DNA of 64,000 nt from CBDCMJ01 sp965224325 (GTDB taxonomy: Bacteria > Chloroflexota > Dehalococcoidia > Lucifugimonadales > UBA3495): assembly GCA_965224325.1 (NCBI GenBank), contig CBDCYT010000016.1, forward strand, positions 157,107-221,106. Direction: 5' to 3'. Below the pieces are notes generated by a model. The model was not told the DNA's origin, did not search any database, and saw only the letters and a list, made by a program, of their open reading frames with translations. A program made the translations under genes and the position numbers. Position 1 is the first letter of the stretch; every line of letters starts with the position of its first letter. Positions 24,158-33,583 of this stretch are shown one piece after another.

Positions 24158-25294
24158 TCAAACAACCTCCTGGCTCCGCTTGGCCATGAGTTCCTCTATG
24201 CGCTTACGCCGAAAAGCAAGAAAATCGGCGATATTGTCCATTGTCCCTACCGGGTCAGACCACGAGAAATTATCAGGAGACCATGCCGAATACCCCCCAG
24301 CTTTCTCATTCAACGGCGGAGGTGCAAGTCTACAGATCTCTCCGTACAACTGATATGCTTTGCCTAGAAGGAGCGCTCGGAGTGGCCCTGTGAAATCAGT
24401 TGGTCTGAGAAATTGCAAAGGGACATAGGCAGTGTTGGCTGGACTGGTGAACAGCCCCATAAGTGGCGGAGGATCCGCAGACCCTTCGGTCATAAACTCC
24501 TGGTGCCAACGATTTTTATATTCCTTATGGTCGGCCAAATGCGCTAGCTGGTACCCCCTCGGACCTTGATTTCTGAAAGGTTTACCCGTAAAGACGAAAG
24601 CCCACAAATGTTTTGGATAGGTGTTGTCGTCCAGACAGAGGCAATTGGGGGGCTTTGTGACAGGTGTGGTTGATTTTCCTCTAAGGAGAGCGATCTCAGC
24701 TCTTCCAGCGTGTCGGCGCACGCCGGGGAAAGCACAAGGAGAGCCTTGCCAAAGGTAGATGTCGGGATCGACTCCCAGTGCTGCAAATTTCGACGACCAT
24801 CTTTCCGAATGCTTCCGGTTGTCTTCCGTCACAGACCTTACTATGTCCGGGTGAAAGAATCTGACCAGGGGAGTGAGAACTTTGGCAAGTCGGAGAACGT
24901 CATCATGCCGCGGCTTAGGCCACTCCGGCCATGGTCCTGTTGCGTTGGTCCGGCTCGCATTCGATGTGCGACGCGAATCAGTCGTCGCGGCTTCGTTACC
25001 AATTCCTCGCCGAAATTGCTGGTACAGACTAACGGCTTGCTTCAGCGTAGCTGAGCCGTGTCGTAAATTCCCGTAAATCGGAACTTGATGCCGCGGCGGG
25101 AGATTTTTGCCTTCATCGTCGTCAGCGTATATCAGACGACTGAGAAGCGTTCTCATGGTGTCGTTGTCATAGTGCTCATCTAAATTGCCTTCGTACTGCT
25201 CCACTCGTCTGCAGTTGCTAATACGCGAGGTTACGGTACTTTCTTGCAAACAGCGCTGGTTTCGCAAATAGCTCGTGAAATCTGATTCCATCAT
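24158..25294 (-). CDS. Unknown cargo protein inside IS3
   Basis: 378 residues from the ATG at 25294, with GGGAGGG 4 bases upstream. The N-terminal 100 residues look like a small helical DNA-binding or dimerisation region (FTSYLRNQRCLQESTVTSR, GNLRHGSATLKQAVSLYQQF). The centre contains LCLDDNTYPKHLWAFVFTGK and YQLAHLADHKEYKNRWHQEF. The His/Asp/His spacing there could be a metal site of an HNH-like nuclease, but the usual cysteines or asparagine are not convincing. No transmembrane segment. It is AT-richer than its neighbours, so probably of separate origin. Function unknown; a nuclease or defence role is only a guess. Confidence 0.65.
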   Translation of the reverse strand: MMESDFTSYLRNQRCLQESTVTSRISNCRRVEQYEGNLDEHYDNDTMRTLLSRLIYADDDEGKNLPPRHQVPIYGNLRHGSATLKQAVSLYQQFRRGIGNEAATTDSRRTSNASRTNATGPWPEWPKPRHDDVLRLAKVLTPLVRFFHPDIVRSVTEDNRKHSERWSSKFAALGVDPDIYLWQGSPCAFPGVRRHAGRAEIALLRGKSTTPVTKPPNCLCLDDNTYPKHLWAFVFTGKPFRNQGPRGYQLAHLADHKEYKNRWHQEFMTEGSADPPPLMGLFTSPANTAYVPLQFLRPTDFTGPLRALLLGKAYQLYGEICRLAPPPLNEKAGGYSAWSPDNFSWSDPVGTMDNIADFLAFRRKRIEELMAKRSQEVV

Positions 25295-25399
25295 AGTTCC
25301 CTCCCGTGTTTTGGAAAGGAGCATAGCTGCTCCGCTCTGAGTAGGGTTGGGTTTCAACTGGATAGCCCAGCCAAGATGTGCCTACGCCGGTCGGCTGGT

Positions 25400-25721
25400 T
25401 GGGGGGCTGACGGTAGATAGCCCGCAGCCCCTGGACCCTCATCAGCCTCCGCATTCGCTCTCTGATTGCCGGCATGCCCTGCTGCTCTTGCCAAGCCTTC
25501 ATCCGGCTGGACCCGAAGAAAGGGGTCCCCAGGTACTGACGGTCGATCTCGCCCATCAGAGACAGGTCCTCTTCCGAGGCCGCCTTGGCACCATAGTAAA
25601 CGTTGGAGCGGGTCACCCCCCAGCAGTGCCTGCCCCCCGAAATCGGGGGGGCGCACTGCCGCACCATCGGCAACTTCGGCTGTTCCCGGTCCACTATCTG
25701 TCGCCGGCGTGCCGGGCTCAT
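25400..25721 (-). pseudogene. IS3-family transposase OrfB, 5' fragment
   Basis: From the ATG at 25721: MSPARRRQIVDREQPKLPM, SNVYYGAKAASEEDLSLMGE, IDRQYLGTPFFGSSRMKAW and RMRRLMRVQGLRAIYRQP. These are the HTH_21 and linker regions of IS3-group OrfB. Similarity stops after IYRQPPNQP and the frame runs into the cargo DNA, so the rve catalytic core is absent. Confidence 0.85.
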
Positions 25722-26000
25722 GGGCCGGACTTCTCCGCCAAGAAATCCCGGTCCACCTTCAGCTGGCCGATCTCCTGGTACAACCGGGCGTCCAGGGCGG
25801 CGTCGTTCTTGGACTTCTTCTCTTAGTCCTTACCGAAGACCCCAGCAACGCCTTCGGAGAGGGCTTTCTTCCAAGCCTGAATCTGGCCCGGTGGACTTCG
25901 TACCGGGGGCCAGCTGGGCCACCGTCTCCTGACCTTTCACCGCCTCAAGGGCTACCTTGGCCTTGAAGGCCGGGCTGTGATTCCTTCTTCCCTTCGACAT
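25718..26000 (-). pseudogene. IS3-family OrfA, frameshifted
   Basis: It starts MSKGRRNHSPAFKAKVALEA after AGGAGTGGC, a classic OrfA helix-turn-helix. The frame then breaks near AQLAPGTK. Another frame resumes with SKNDAALDARLYQEIGQLK and DRDFLAEKSGP, ending in a TGA that overlaps the orfB ATG. At least one net frameshift lies around 25870-25920. Confidence 0.8.
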
Positions 26001-26489
26001 TTGCCACTCCTTCCTGACAGCACCAGCTGCCCTTAGTTTAGGAGCGGGACTCTCACTTGGCGACCTGTCCGATTTCCCGGGGCCGCCTCAGTCAATCTCA
26101 ACTTGCTACTTCTGCACAGTTTAGAGTTGCTGGTGACAGGCTAGAAGGCACAGCGCGCCGGCTCCATCCCCCGCAGATAGTCCGGGGTTTCAACCGGTCC
26201 GGGCTCCATGTCCGGTTCCACCCTCTGGGCGGCCAGCCGCTTTGACGTGGCCACCGGATCCCGGCGAGCCCGGCCATCGGCGCCCTCACCCTGCGCCTCC
26301 TGGAGCCCACTGGTGGAGAGGATAGCCCGCCTTAGCTCCTCAAGGTCTCCCGTGGTCCGGGCGTCCGGAGCCGCCGACTCGAAAAGTTGCCCCGCATCGC
26401 GTCGGCGACGGCCGGGAGCCGGGTCCCGTATTCGCCCCAGGCCAGGCCCTCTTGCACCGGGGCGGTCCACCTGCCGCGCCCGAATCGGT
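26001..26489. other. Unassigned stretch between IS3 and IS1182
   Basis: GC-rich. A minus-strand frame (about 26141-26470) is open but has no ribosome site, start or recognisable motif. It may be a decayed gene tail cut by the IS1182 insertion at 26490. Confidence 0.4.
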
Positions 26490-28056
26490 CTAGCAGTCTG
26501 TCCGAGAAACAGGGTTGGTGAGCCGTTGGGGGTATGATGGGGCGGAGCATCAGACTGGCGGAGTGGTCAATGAGCAAGACTTACCTTCCCTACGATCCGG
26601 ATCAGCAGTTACTACTGCCTGCGGCCCTCCAGGAATGGCTGCCGCCGGACCACCTAGCCTACTTCATCTCCGACGTGGTGGACCAGTTGGACCTCTCGAC
26701 CATCACCGCCCGCTACGAGGAGGAAAGGCGGGGCGGTCCGCCCTATCATCCCAGGATGATGGTTAAGGTGCTGCTCTACGGCTACTGCACCGGCGTGGCA
26801 TCCTCACGGCGCATCGCCCAGAGGCTCCACGAGGACATCGCCTTCCGGGTGCTGGCAGCCAACAACACGCCGGACTTCCGCACCATCTCCGACTTCCGCA
26901 AGGACCATCTGGAGGTGTTGGGGGAGTTGTTCCTGCAGGTGCTGGAGCTGTGCCAGCAGGCAGGACTGGTGAAGCTGGGGCACGTGGCGCTGGACGGCGC
27001 CAAGGTGAGGGCCAACGCATCCAGGCACAAGGCGATGAGCTACGGGCGGATGAAGGAGAAGGAAGGGCAGTTGCCGGGGGAAGTGGCAGAGTTGTTGCGG
27101 AGGGCCGGGGAGGTGGACGATGACGAGGACCGCCGGTACGGCAAAGACAAGCGCGGGGATGAGTTGCCGGAGGAACCGGCTTTCCGGGAGAGCCGGTTGC
27201 GGAAGATAAGGGAGGCCAAGGCGGCGCTGGAGGCCGGGGCCCTGGCGGAGTCGGAGCAGGCTGAGAGGGAAGGACGGAATCATCCAGGGGTGCCTGATGA
27301 CAAGGCGCAGCGGAACTTCACCGACCCGGACTCCCGCATCATGCCTGGCCCGGGAGGGAGAGACTTCCAGCAGTCCTACAACTGTCAGGCGGTGGTGGAC
27401 AACGCCCACCAGGTGATCGTGGCGGCCCGTGCCACCAACCAGCCCTCGGACAAGGGTCAGGCCGTGAGCATGATTGAGGAGACCGTGAATAACACCGGCG
27501 CGGTGCCGAGAGAAGTATCCGCCGACGCCGGGTACTACTCGGCCAAGGCGGTGGAGGGGCTATACAACCTGGGAGTGGACCCGTTCGTCGCGCCGGAGAA
27601 GACCCGCCACGGCTGGGTGCCGCCACCGGCGCCCCGTGGCCGCATACCCAAGGGACTGTCCGTCAGGGACCGAATGCGCCGCAAGCTGCGGACGAAACGG
27701 GGACGTGAGCGCTACGCCCTTCGGATGGAGACGGTTGAACCGGTGTTCGGCCAGATCAAGCAGGGCCGGGGCTTCCGGCAGTTCCTGTTGCGGGGTCTGG
27801 CGAAGGTGAACCGGGAATGGCTGCTCATCTGCACGGGCCACAACCTGCTGAAGCTGTTCCGGTATGGTGCCGGGCCCGCCGGCAATGGACGAGACACCGG
27901 CAGAACCCCCACCCGGAAGTCTCCTCAGCTTGCAGCCGGCAAGTTCCTCTTGAATTTCTCAACATTCACAAACCCACCCTGTCCCCGGATGGCTTTCTCC
28001 GGCTAAATCCGGCTGTCCAGCTAACCTGCTCCAGTAATCCTCGGACGGGCTGCTAG
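26490..28056 (+). mobile_element. IS1182-family insertion sequence (intact copy)
   Basis: Inverted ends CAGTCTGTCCGAG (left) and CTCGGACGGGCTG (right), each bordered by CTAG (26490-26493, 28053-28056), which could be the target duplication. It holds one full transposase gene. A second, broken copy lies at 33580-34440. Confidence 0.85.
26570..28006 (+). CDS. IS1182-family transposase
   Basis: 478 residues from MSKTYLPYDPDQQLLLP. It has the N-terminal helical domain with LPPDHLAYFISDVVDQLDL and LLYGYCTGVASSRRIAQRL. DFRTISDFRK precedes the first catalytic Asp region (GHVALDGAKVRANAS). Later come QAVVDNAHQVIVAA, EVSADAGYYSAKAVE (second Asp) and VEPVFGQIKQGRGFRQFLLR (Glu region). The central region is charged and variable. 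Frame and DDE residues are intact, so it could be active and act on the damaged copy at 33.6 kb. Confidence 0.93.
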   Translation: MSKTYLPYDPDQQLLLPAALQEWLPPDHLAYFISDVVDQLDLSTITARYEEERRGGPPYHPRMMVKVLLYGYCTGVASSRRIAQRLHEDIAFRVLAANNTPDFRTISDFRKDHLEVLGELFLQVLELCQQAGLVKLGHVALDGAKVRANASRHKAMSYGRMKEKEGQLPGEVAELLRRAGEVDDDEDRRYGKDKRGDELPEEPAFRESRLRKIREAKAALEAGALAESEQAEREGRNHPGVPDDKAQRNFTDPDSRIMPGPGGRDFQQSYNCQAVVDNAHQVIVAARATNQPSDKGQAVSMIEETVNNTGAVPREVSADAGYYSAKAVEGLYNLGVDPFVAPEKTRHGWVPPPAPRGRIPKGLSVRDRMRRKLRTKRGRERYALRMETVEPVFGQIKQGRGFRQFLLRGLAKVNREWLLICTGHNLLKLFRYGAGPAGNGRDTGRTPTRKSPQLAAGKFLLNFSTFTNPPCPRMAFSG

Positions 28057-28235
28057 AGGTCCCAGTGAACGGCCAGAAGGCTGATTACTCCTGATAGTGG
28101 AAAGACCGTGCCCCGGTAGACATAATCCGGCTCTTGCAGGTCTTATTTAGAGTATCCTTAGACAGTTATTTGGGGCTAATGCTGTTCCTGTGCTACGGTG
28201 TTGGTCCCAAACCGGTTGTTTAGGAGGTTAGCGCA

Positions 28236-28691
28236 GTGGCGTTCTCCCAACTGCAAAGTGTCATCGCTAATCTGCGCCTTATCTTGGCGGCAATCCGGGA
28301 TAAGGAACAGCAGTTGGATGCGCAGATAGCCCAGTTCCGTTCCCAATTGCGGCGGCTGCCTCGGCAGGTTATCTATGGGACCACGACCTTGGATGCCTCG
28401 ATGGCCGCGATGGGAGAGATCGACGAGCGATTGGCCGACGCTCTTACCAACCGGAGGCGGCTTCTGGCCATTAAAAAAGCGGCCACCGAGGAGATGGAAG
28501 CCCTGCAGTTGGTCCGGCAATTGGATGAAGCTCGCCGGTCTCTGCAAGAATTGAAGCGGCGTGCGCCCTGCTCTGCACGGGACCCTGAAACGGCGGCAGA
28601 AATGCGGCGGCTAGAGCAGTTTATCGCTCTGAACAGTAAGCGGGCCGAGTTGGCTATCACCGCGGATTACCAGGAGCGTCAGGAGAGCTAG
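28236..28691 (+). CDS. Coiled-coil hypothetical protein
   Basis: 151 residues starting at a GTG, with TAGGAGG upstream. Almost entirely helical with heptads (LQSVIANLRLILAAIRDKEQ, EEMEALQLVRQLDEARRSL). No signal, membrane segment or catalytic motif. It is the first apparently chromosomal gene after the mobile block and lies tail to tail with the DUF1015 gene (34 bases between stops). Function unknown. Confidence 0.75.
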   Translation: MAFSQLQSVIANLRLILAAIRDKEQQLDAQIAQFRSQLRRLPRQVIYGTTTLDASMAAMGEIDERLADALTNRRRLLAIKKAATEEMEALQLVRQLDEARRSLQELKRRAPCSARDPETAAEMRRLEQFIALNSKRAELAITADYQERQES

Positions 28692-28725
28692 CCGCATGTC
28701 GAAAGGGGAAGCGGGGGTGAAGCGC

Positions 28726-30018
28726 CTATAGCGCCCCTTCCAACTGGTTGAGCACCAAGCCGGTGGGCAGTTTAGGGTAGAAGAAAGTGGACTTGCGGGG
28801 CAAGCGCCTGCCTTGACTCACAATTGCCTCGAACTGGTCCATAGGGAAAGGTTTGAGCAAGAACGCCCGCTGCTGGGCTCCCGACGCCACTAAGTCCACG
28901 GCGTCCTGGTGTCCATGGATGTAGCCTAGGTGGTCCAGGGTGGCCTCTCCCAAGACCGGCTTCAGCACTTGTTCCTCCAATATCCAGGCTTCTGAAACGG
29001 CCAGAGGTCCCCAAGCCTGCCAGTCTGAGCCCTCTCGCGGGGTGAGTAAGTGCGAGCCGTCCTCTCCCGGAGCCACCATTGCCAAAGCGTGGCCGTTCAG
29101 GCCCTCGTCAGCCACCTGCTCCACCAGCCCGTCAGCGCTTTGGCTGCCGTTTGAATCCATTGCCTTGGGTTCGAATATCTCGAACAGCCGTTTCTCGACC
29201 TCAGCCAGTTGTTCTCGTGACAACCCTCCCAGCAGGCGGTGATAAGGCAGCACCAGCAACCCTGGGTCATCGAAGCAGATGAGCGTCATCATCACGTAAT
29301 TGTGGGCTTGGCCGGCGCCTGGTTCCCGGCTGGCTCTCCTCTGCCGGTACTGAAGGGCGGCCTCGTACCGGTGATGACCGTCGGCCAGAAATATTGGCGT
29401 GTTTAAAAAGAAGTCGTTAAGGGACTCGATCAGATCAGCGTCGGCTACACGCCAGAGCGTATATTGGCTCCCCTGACCGTCCCGGGCGTCTACGTCAGGG
29501 GCGCTGCCGGTTACTTGCTGAAGGGTGTGACTGAGGCTTCCTTCCGCGTCACGATAAAGGGCCATGATGGGACTGAAATTGGCGTTGCAGGACTCCATTA
29601 GAGAGACCCTGTCCCTGATTGCGGGCGCCTCGGTGTATTCATGGGGCAGCACTTGGCGACTCTCGTACTGTTCCAAGCCAACGCAGGCGGTCAGCCCCAG
29701 CCTGGACCACTCCGATCCCTTGTGATTGAAGATTTGCCGGGACAGGTAATAGCTGGGCTCAGGGTCCCGCTTCAGCACGCCCTTCCGGGTCCATTCCTCG
29801 AACAGGGAAGCGGTCCCGGAGTACCGTTGTTGCTCCGGTGCGTCCCAGTCCAGCCCTTCTCCCGCTTCCAAATGCACCACGTTATAGGGATTAAGCCGGC
29901 GGAGGGACGATTGTATCTCTGGAGTAATCAGATCATAAGGCGGGCAAAGGACGGAATCTAAGTCTCCTGCCACGCCCGGATCGTAGCGCCACCCGCGAAA
30001 CGGTTTTAGGTCGACCAT
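28726..30018 (-). CDS. DUF1015 family protein
   Basis: 430 residues. It opens with MVDLKPFRGWRYDPGVAGDL and VLCPPYDLI, and carries the hallmark FLADGHHRYEAALQYR in the middle and FLLKPFPMDQF near the end, all typical of DUF1015 (COG4198). The family is conserved in Chloroflexota, Firmicutes and others. It is cytosolic, and its biochemical role has not been settled to my knowledge. Start ATG at 30018. Ordinary chromosomal gene, no operon partner visible. Confidence 0.93.
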   Translation of the reverse strand: MVDLKPFRGWRYDPGVAGDLDSVLCPPYDLITPEIQSSLRRLNPYNVVHLEAGEGLDWDAPEQQRYSGTASLFEEWTRKGVLKRDPEPSYYLSRQIFNHKGSEWSRLGLTACVGLEQYESRQVLPHEYTEAPAIRDRVSLMESCNANFSPIMALYRDAEGSLSHTLQQVTGSAPDVDARDGQGSQYTLWRVADADLIESLNDFFLNTPIFLADGHHRYEAALQYRQRRASREPGAGQAHNYVMMTLICFDDPGLLVLPYHRLLGGLSREQLAEVEKRLFEIFEPKAMDSNGSQSADGLVEQVADEGLNGHALAMVAPGEDGSHLLTPREGSDWQAWGPLAVSEAWILEEQVLKPVLGEATLDHLGYIHGHQDAVDLVASGAQQRAFLLKPFPMDQFEAIVSQGRRLPRKSTFFYPKLPTGLVLNQLEGAL

Positions 30019-30987
30019 GCTATCTCACACTCCCATTGGGCCGATTATAGATTAACATCTTTGACGCCGTCCAACTCCGCAGCGGTCCATACCCGGAGTC
30101 TGCCTCGCCCAACCCACTGGTATGTTAACAAAAGGTGTGAGCCTGTCTCATAAAGCTGAGTCCTCCAGCATCCTACCTTTCTGGATTCCCGCTTTCGCGG
30201 GAATGACGGGTTATTGAGCTGCATTCAATACTGGTTTAGGCGGTCAATATGGCTTAGGCGGTTAATAATAGTAACCCATCAGGTTGCTTGCCCCCAAAAT
30301 CGTGAGTAGACGTCCCATGCTCCAAATAATGGTAAAAACAGGCTTAACCCGCGGGCGGGAAACTGACGATAAGATAATATGGAGTGGAGCGCACCAATCA
30401 GAGCTTCGTTGACGGGGAGCGCTGCGGCCCGGGGCGAGCGAGTTTCATCTCTAGAAGCGCGGGTTTCCGGCAACACATGTGCCACCGGAGACGTTCTGAT
30501 GCGCCTCGGGTCTCCGGCAACATATGTGCGCCATTAAAGCGGTGATGCGGCTGAAGTGGTGATGCGGCGCCAGTTTCGGCAAACATGCTAGGGTCCGGGG
30601 ACGGTAGCCGCCGGCAATATAAACCCAGACGGGCATTCTTTGCCGAGCCGGTTCTGGACAAGCATTCTCCAAGGACGTTACTATTCCGGTGTTGGCAAAG
30701 GACTAATTGCCTTCGGACCGGCCATTGTCGGGCTGGCAGGCAATATAGGGAGGAAGAGTTGAAGGTAGACGTTTATACACACCCTGGTTGATTCAGTTGC
30801 CGGACGTTGGAAGAATTTCTATCGTCCAACGGTGTTCAGTATGCAAACTCGTTTCGTAGCTGAAACGGCGCATTTATAGGGGTAAATTTGCCTCGCCGAT
30901 GGCTGGTTTACCCCTATTGGCGCCAGGGACGGATTTACCCCGGTCGTCGGCCAGGTGCGCCGGAATCTCAGGGTGGCAGGAGAGGCC
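30019..30987. other. Long intergenic region with MITE and short repeats
   Basis: Contains MITE A3 (30138-30316). Three degenerate repeats of TCCGGCAACA(C/T)ATGTG occur at about 30467, 30512 and 30573 (the last as TTCGGCAAACATG). No supported gene. The centres of the first two repeats, ACACATGTG-like, are near-palindromic. Confidence 0.5.
30138..30316. repeat. MITE-like element A3
   Basis: It starts TGAGCCTGTCTCATAAAGC, then GAGTCCTCCAGCATCCTACC, the hairpin CCCGCTTTCGCGGGAATGA and TTTAGGCGGTCAATA. It fades near CAAAATCGTGAGTAGACG. It is the reverse orientation of A2 and close to A4. Confidence 0.8.
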
Positions 30988-31561
30988 ATGAAATATGGGA
31001 GCGCGCTCAGGGATATGTCCGCCGCGCCGGTGCTGCTCGGCCTGGTGATCGGTGTCGCCATCACCCTGTTGACGCTGGGGATTGCCGGGACCTTCGGCGG
31101 TTCCGACGCGCCTGCCGTGCTGCCGCCCACCCTCGTCCCCACGGTGGCCGCCGATGAGCCGCTGCCCACCATCGAGGCCCCGCGAATCCTGGCCCAGGGG
31201 CCTACCCCGGCGGCTGAGTCGTCGCCGTCCATCCGCCCATCCCGTCAACAGTTCTACCTGCGTGGGCGACACCTACACCACGGTTGCGGTGATTGCACAG
31301 GGCCAAGGATCGATAGATTTGGGCGAACGCGGCACGGCTTCGCTGCGGGACTTCTTTGATACAGAAGCCATAGCAGGCTACGCCGTAGACCGCTGCCAGG
31401 AGCTTGCCCCGGAGCCACGGACCGCCAACCCTGTCCGCTGTCTCCTGGACGAGGCCACCTACTTTGCCCGTCTCTATTGGGGCGTGGACGGCGGGGGCAT
31501 CGCCCGATCCCTGGGTGGTCGCTACGCTCTGGCAGTGTGCCAGCCGACAGCGCCGCAATAG
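30988..31561 (+). pseudogene. Membrane-anchored hypothetical protein, frameshifted
   Basis: From the ATG at 30988 (after GGCAGGAGAG) the frame gives an N-terminal helix VLLGLVIGVAITLLTLGIAG and a proline-rich stalk to about 31230. The downstream part is in another frame: CVGDTYTTVAVIAQGQGSID, then AGYAVDRCQELAPEPRT to a stop at 31561. Joining the two would give a signal-anchored extracytoplasmic protein of about 190 residues with a few cysteines. A single indel around 31205-31260 separates them. No known domain. Confidence 0.55.
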
Positions 31562-31711
31562 CGCGGGCAAAGGAAAGGGAAGAGGGAGTTGCATAACTCG
31601 GGGAACCCGCCTCAGGAATAGCCCAGCGCGGCCACTTCGCTGGCGCACAGGCGAATTAAGGGGGCAGGGTGGCCCTCACACAACCTCCCTGCCCCCTTGT
31701 CCCTCTCAAAA

Positions 31712-31744
31712 GAAGGCCCCGGACTTGACCATCCGGGGTCTTTG
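31712..31744. terminator. Bidirectional terminator-like hairpin
   Basis: CCCCGGA-cttgacca-TCCGGGG with AAAAGAAGG on one side and TCTTTG on the other. It lies after the frameshifted gene and before the IS701 block. Confidence 0.65.
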
Positions 31745-31757
31745 CCGTCGGGGCCTC

Positions 31758-32069
31758 TCAGGCCAAGAGGGCTTGGAGGACGATGAACATGGTGGCCAGC
31801 GCGAAAAAGGCCGGGAGCGGGTGCATACCGCACCTCCGTATCCAGAGGGAGACGATTGCAAAACTAGGGAGGGACCTGACGGCCTGCCGAGACCCGGTGA
31901 GGAGGACGACGAATCCCGCAACCCGGGGATCGTGGCCGGGCCGGGCCAAAAAGGCACAGAAAGCCGTGGGATTTTGGGCCAAAATGGCAGGACGCAAGCC
32001 CGGGCTCAGTGGGATACTGAGACCATCCGACACAGCATTGAGGGCCAATTGAATAAGCCAATCGTCCAC
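31758..32069 (-). CDS. Doubtful small membrane-like open frame
   Basis: 103 codons from a GTG without a ribosome site. Two hydrophobic patches (VAGFVVLLTG, FFALATMFIVLQALLA). The 550-base region between the frameshifted gene and IS701 shows nothing better. It may be a chance frame. Confidence 0.25.
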   Translation of the reverse strand: MDDWLIQLALNAVSDGLSIPLSPGLRPAILAQNPTAFCAFLARPGHDPRVAGFVVLLTGSRQAVRSLPSFAIVSLWIRRCGMHPLPAFFALATMFIVLQALLA

Positions 32070-32117
32070 TTGGCAGGGGAAGAGGGGCTACTTAGCGACG
32101 CAATCGTTGTCGACGCC

Positions 32118-33583
32118 CTAGTATTACAACGTCAGTTCAGGGAGGGATGTGGGGTGATGCCCGCATGGCGGCGCGGCGCTTAGCATGGGAGCGTCTGGCC
32201 CGTTCGTTACTGTCCTGCGTATCCTCCAGCCACCGCAGCAACTCTTCAGGTCCGAACCGTTCCCGGGGCAGCATCTCCCGCACCACCCGGTAGACCTGCG
32301 GCCTCGTGATCCGGGGCATCTTTTTCCCCCCAAGCCTGTTGCAGGCTCAGCAGAAAAGCTCCGCCCAGCAGGCACAGGGCCACGTGGTGATGCCAGCCAG
32401 CCCAGGTGCGTGTCTCGTACTCGTCCAGCCCCACGTCGCTTTTCTCCGTCTCGAACTCCGTTTCTATACGCCAACGGGATCCTCCCACGTATGCCAGGGT
32501 CTCCAACGGGGTATCCTCCGGAGCATTGGACAGATAGTAGCGGGGTTCGCTGCCGTCCAGATTCCGGCGGTAAATGGCCCAGTGGATTTCGCCGGGCTTA
32601 CGCCTGCTGGTTGGACGCACCCTCTGGGCACTGAACAGGTAGCTGCGTGGTCCCTGGCTTCCCTCGGCCACCGTGATCTCACGCCACGCCTCCTCCGTGA
32701 TGGCATCGGCCCGCTCCGCCATCGTCCGACGCTGCCCGCTGCGGAGCCTCGGCTTGCGGGGACGCCCGAATCCCTGATACTCCACATTGGTCCAGGCAGG
32801 CTCCGGCGGCCACACCGTAAAGCCGGACGGAACGTCCAGCACGCACCACATCCCCAAGGCCGCCAGGCCGTCGCGGAATGACGGCGACATCCCGAAGGCG
32901 CCGTCCGCCGCGACCCATCCAGCCTTCAGGTGGCCCCGCTCCTGTGCCCGCCCCACCATCTCCAAGCCCAACTCCGTCTTGGACCGGTAGCCCCGCCTAT
33001 CCTCCGGCACACCCGCCGCCTCACACCGGTCTTTGTCCGAGGTCCAACTCTCCGGCAGATACAGCCGTTTGTCCACCAGGGCCCGTCCCAACGGGCTAAC
33101 ATAGGCCAGGAACATCCCGGCCTGGCAGTTGGCCACCTTCCCCAGCCTCCCGCAGTACTGCCGGGCCACTCCCGCTGACTTCCGTCCCTGCTTGGGAAAG
33201 TCACTGCCGTCCAGCACCCACACACCTTCCGGATGCTCCAGCCGGGTTCCCAGGTACTCCTGCAGCCGTCCGGTAATCGCCTCATCGTCCCAGGGAGAAT
33301 CAGTGAGAAACCGCTGCATCCCTCGGGCTGACCCCGGAACCGTCTCCGACAGGTTCTCAGCGTTGCGCCGCTCCCCGGACTGTACCAGCAGGGCCTGGAG
33401 ATAATGACCACTGTGCTCCCGCGTCTCCCTGCGGCCAAACAGCGGAGCGAAGTAAGCGTGAAAATCCCCAAAGGCCCCGTACACCTGTTCGAAAGCTGCC
33501 GCATCCACATCCCCACCTCACCTGCCTGTTCCCTCTCCAGCTACACAGTCATCCTATCAAACTAACTGACGTTGTAATACTAG
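32118..33583 (-). mobile_element. IS701-family insertion sequence
   Basis: Ends TATTACAACGTCAGTT (32122-32137) and AACTGACGTTGTAATA (33564-33579) are perfect 16-bp inverted repeats. Each is bordered outside by CTAG. The right CTAG is also the left border of the damaged IS1182 copy, so this IS probably inserted at that site. Confidence 0.85.
32137..33508 (-). pseudogene. IS701-family transposase, frameshifted near the C-terminus
   Basis: From the ATG at 33508: GSARGMQRFLTDSPWDDEAI, VLDGSDFPKQGRKSAGVARQ (first Asp), WVAADGAFGMSPSFRDGL (second Asp region) and VGGSRWRIETEFETEKSDVG (Glu region), the IS701 order. At the run of five T and six C (32321-32331 on the plus strand) the frame changes. 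The natural tail then continues KMPRITRPQVYRVVREMLP to about 32137. Without the shift the protein ends at 32246 with an unrelated tail. The lesion could be a homopolymer error, and the catalytic core is intact. Confidence 0.8.

Larger units (their letters stand above)
23450..26040 (-). mobile_element. IS3-family element split by inserted cargo
   Basis: On the minus strand: orfA at 25718-26000, the 5' part of orfB at about 25400-25721, then about 1.7 kb of unrelated DNA with one unknown gene, then the 3' part of orfB at about 23460-23690. The pieces are colinear, as if the cargo had been inserted into, or exchanged within, orfB. The outer ends of the IS are not clear. Confidence 0.7.

Noticed and set aside
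26141..26470. 109-codon minus-strand frame between IS3 and IS1182
   Set aside because: GC-rich, no start signal, no recognisable domain.
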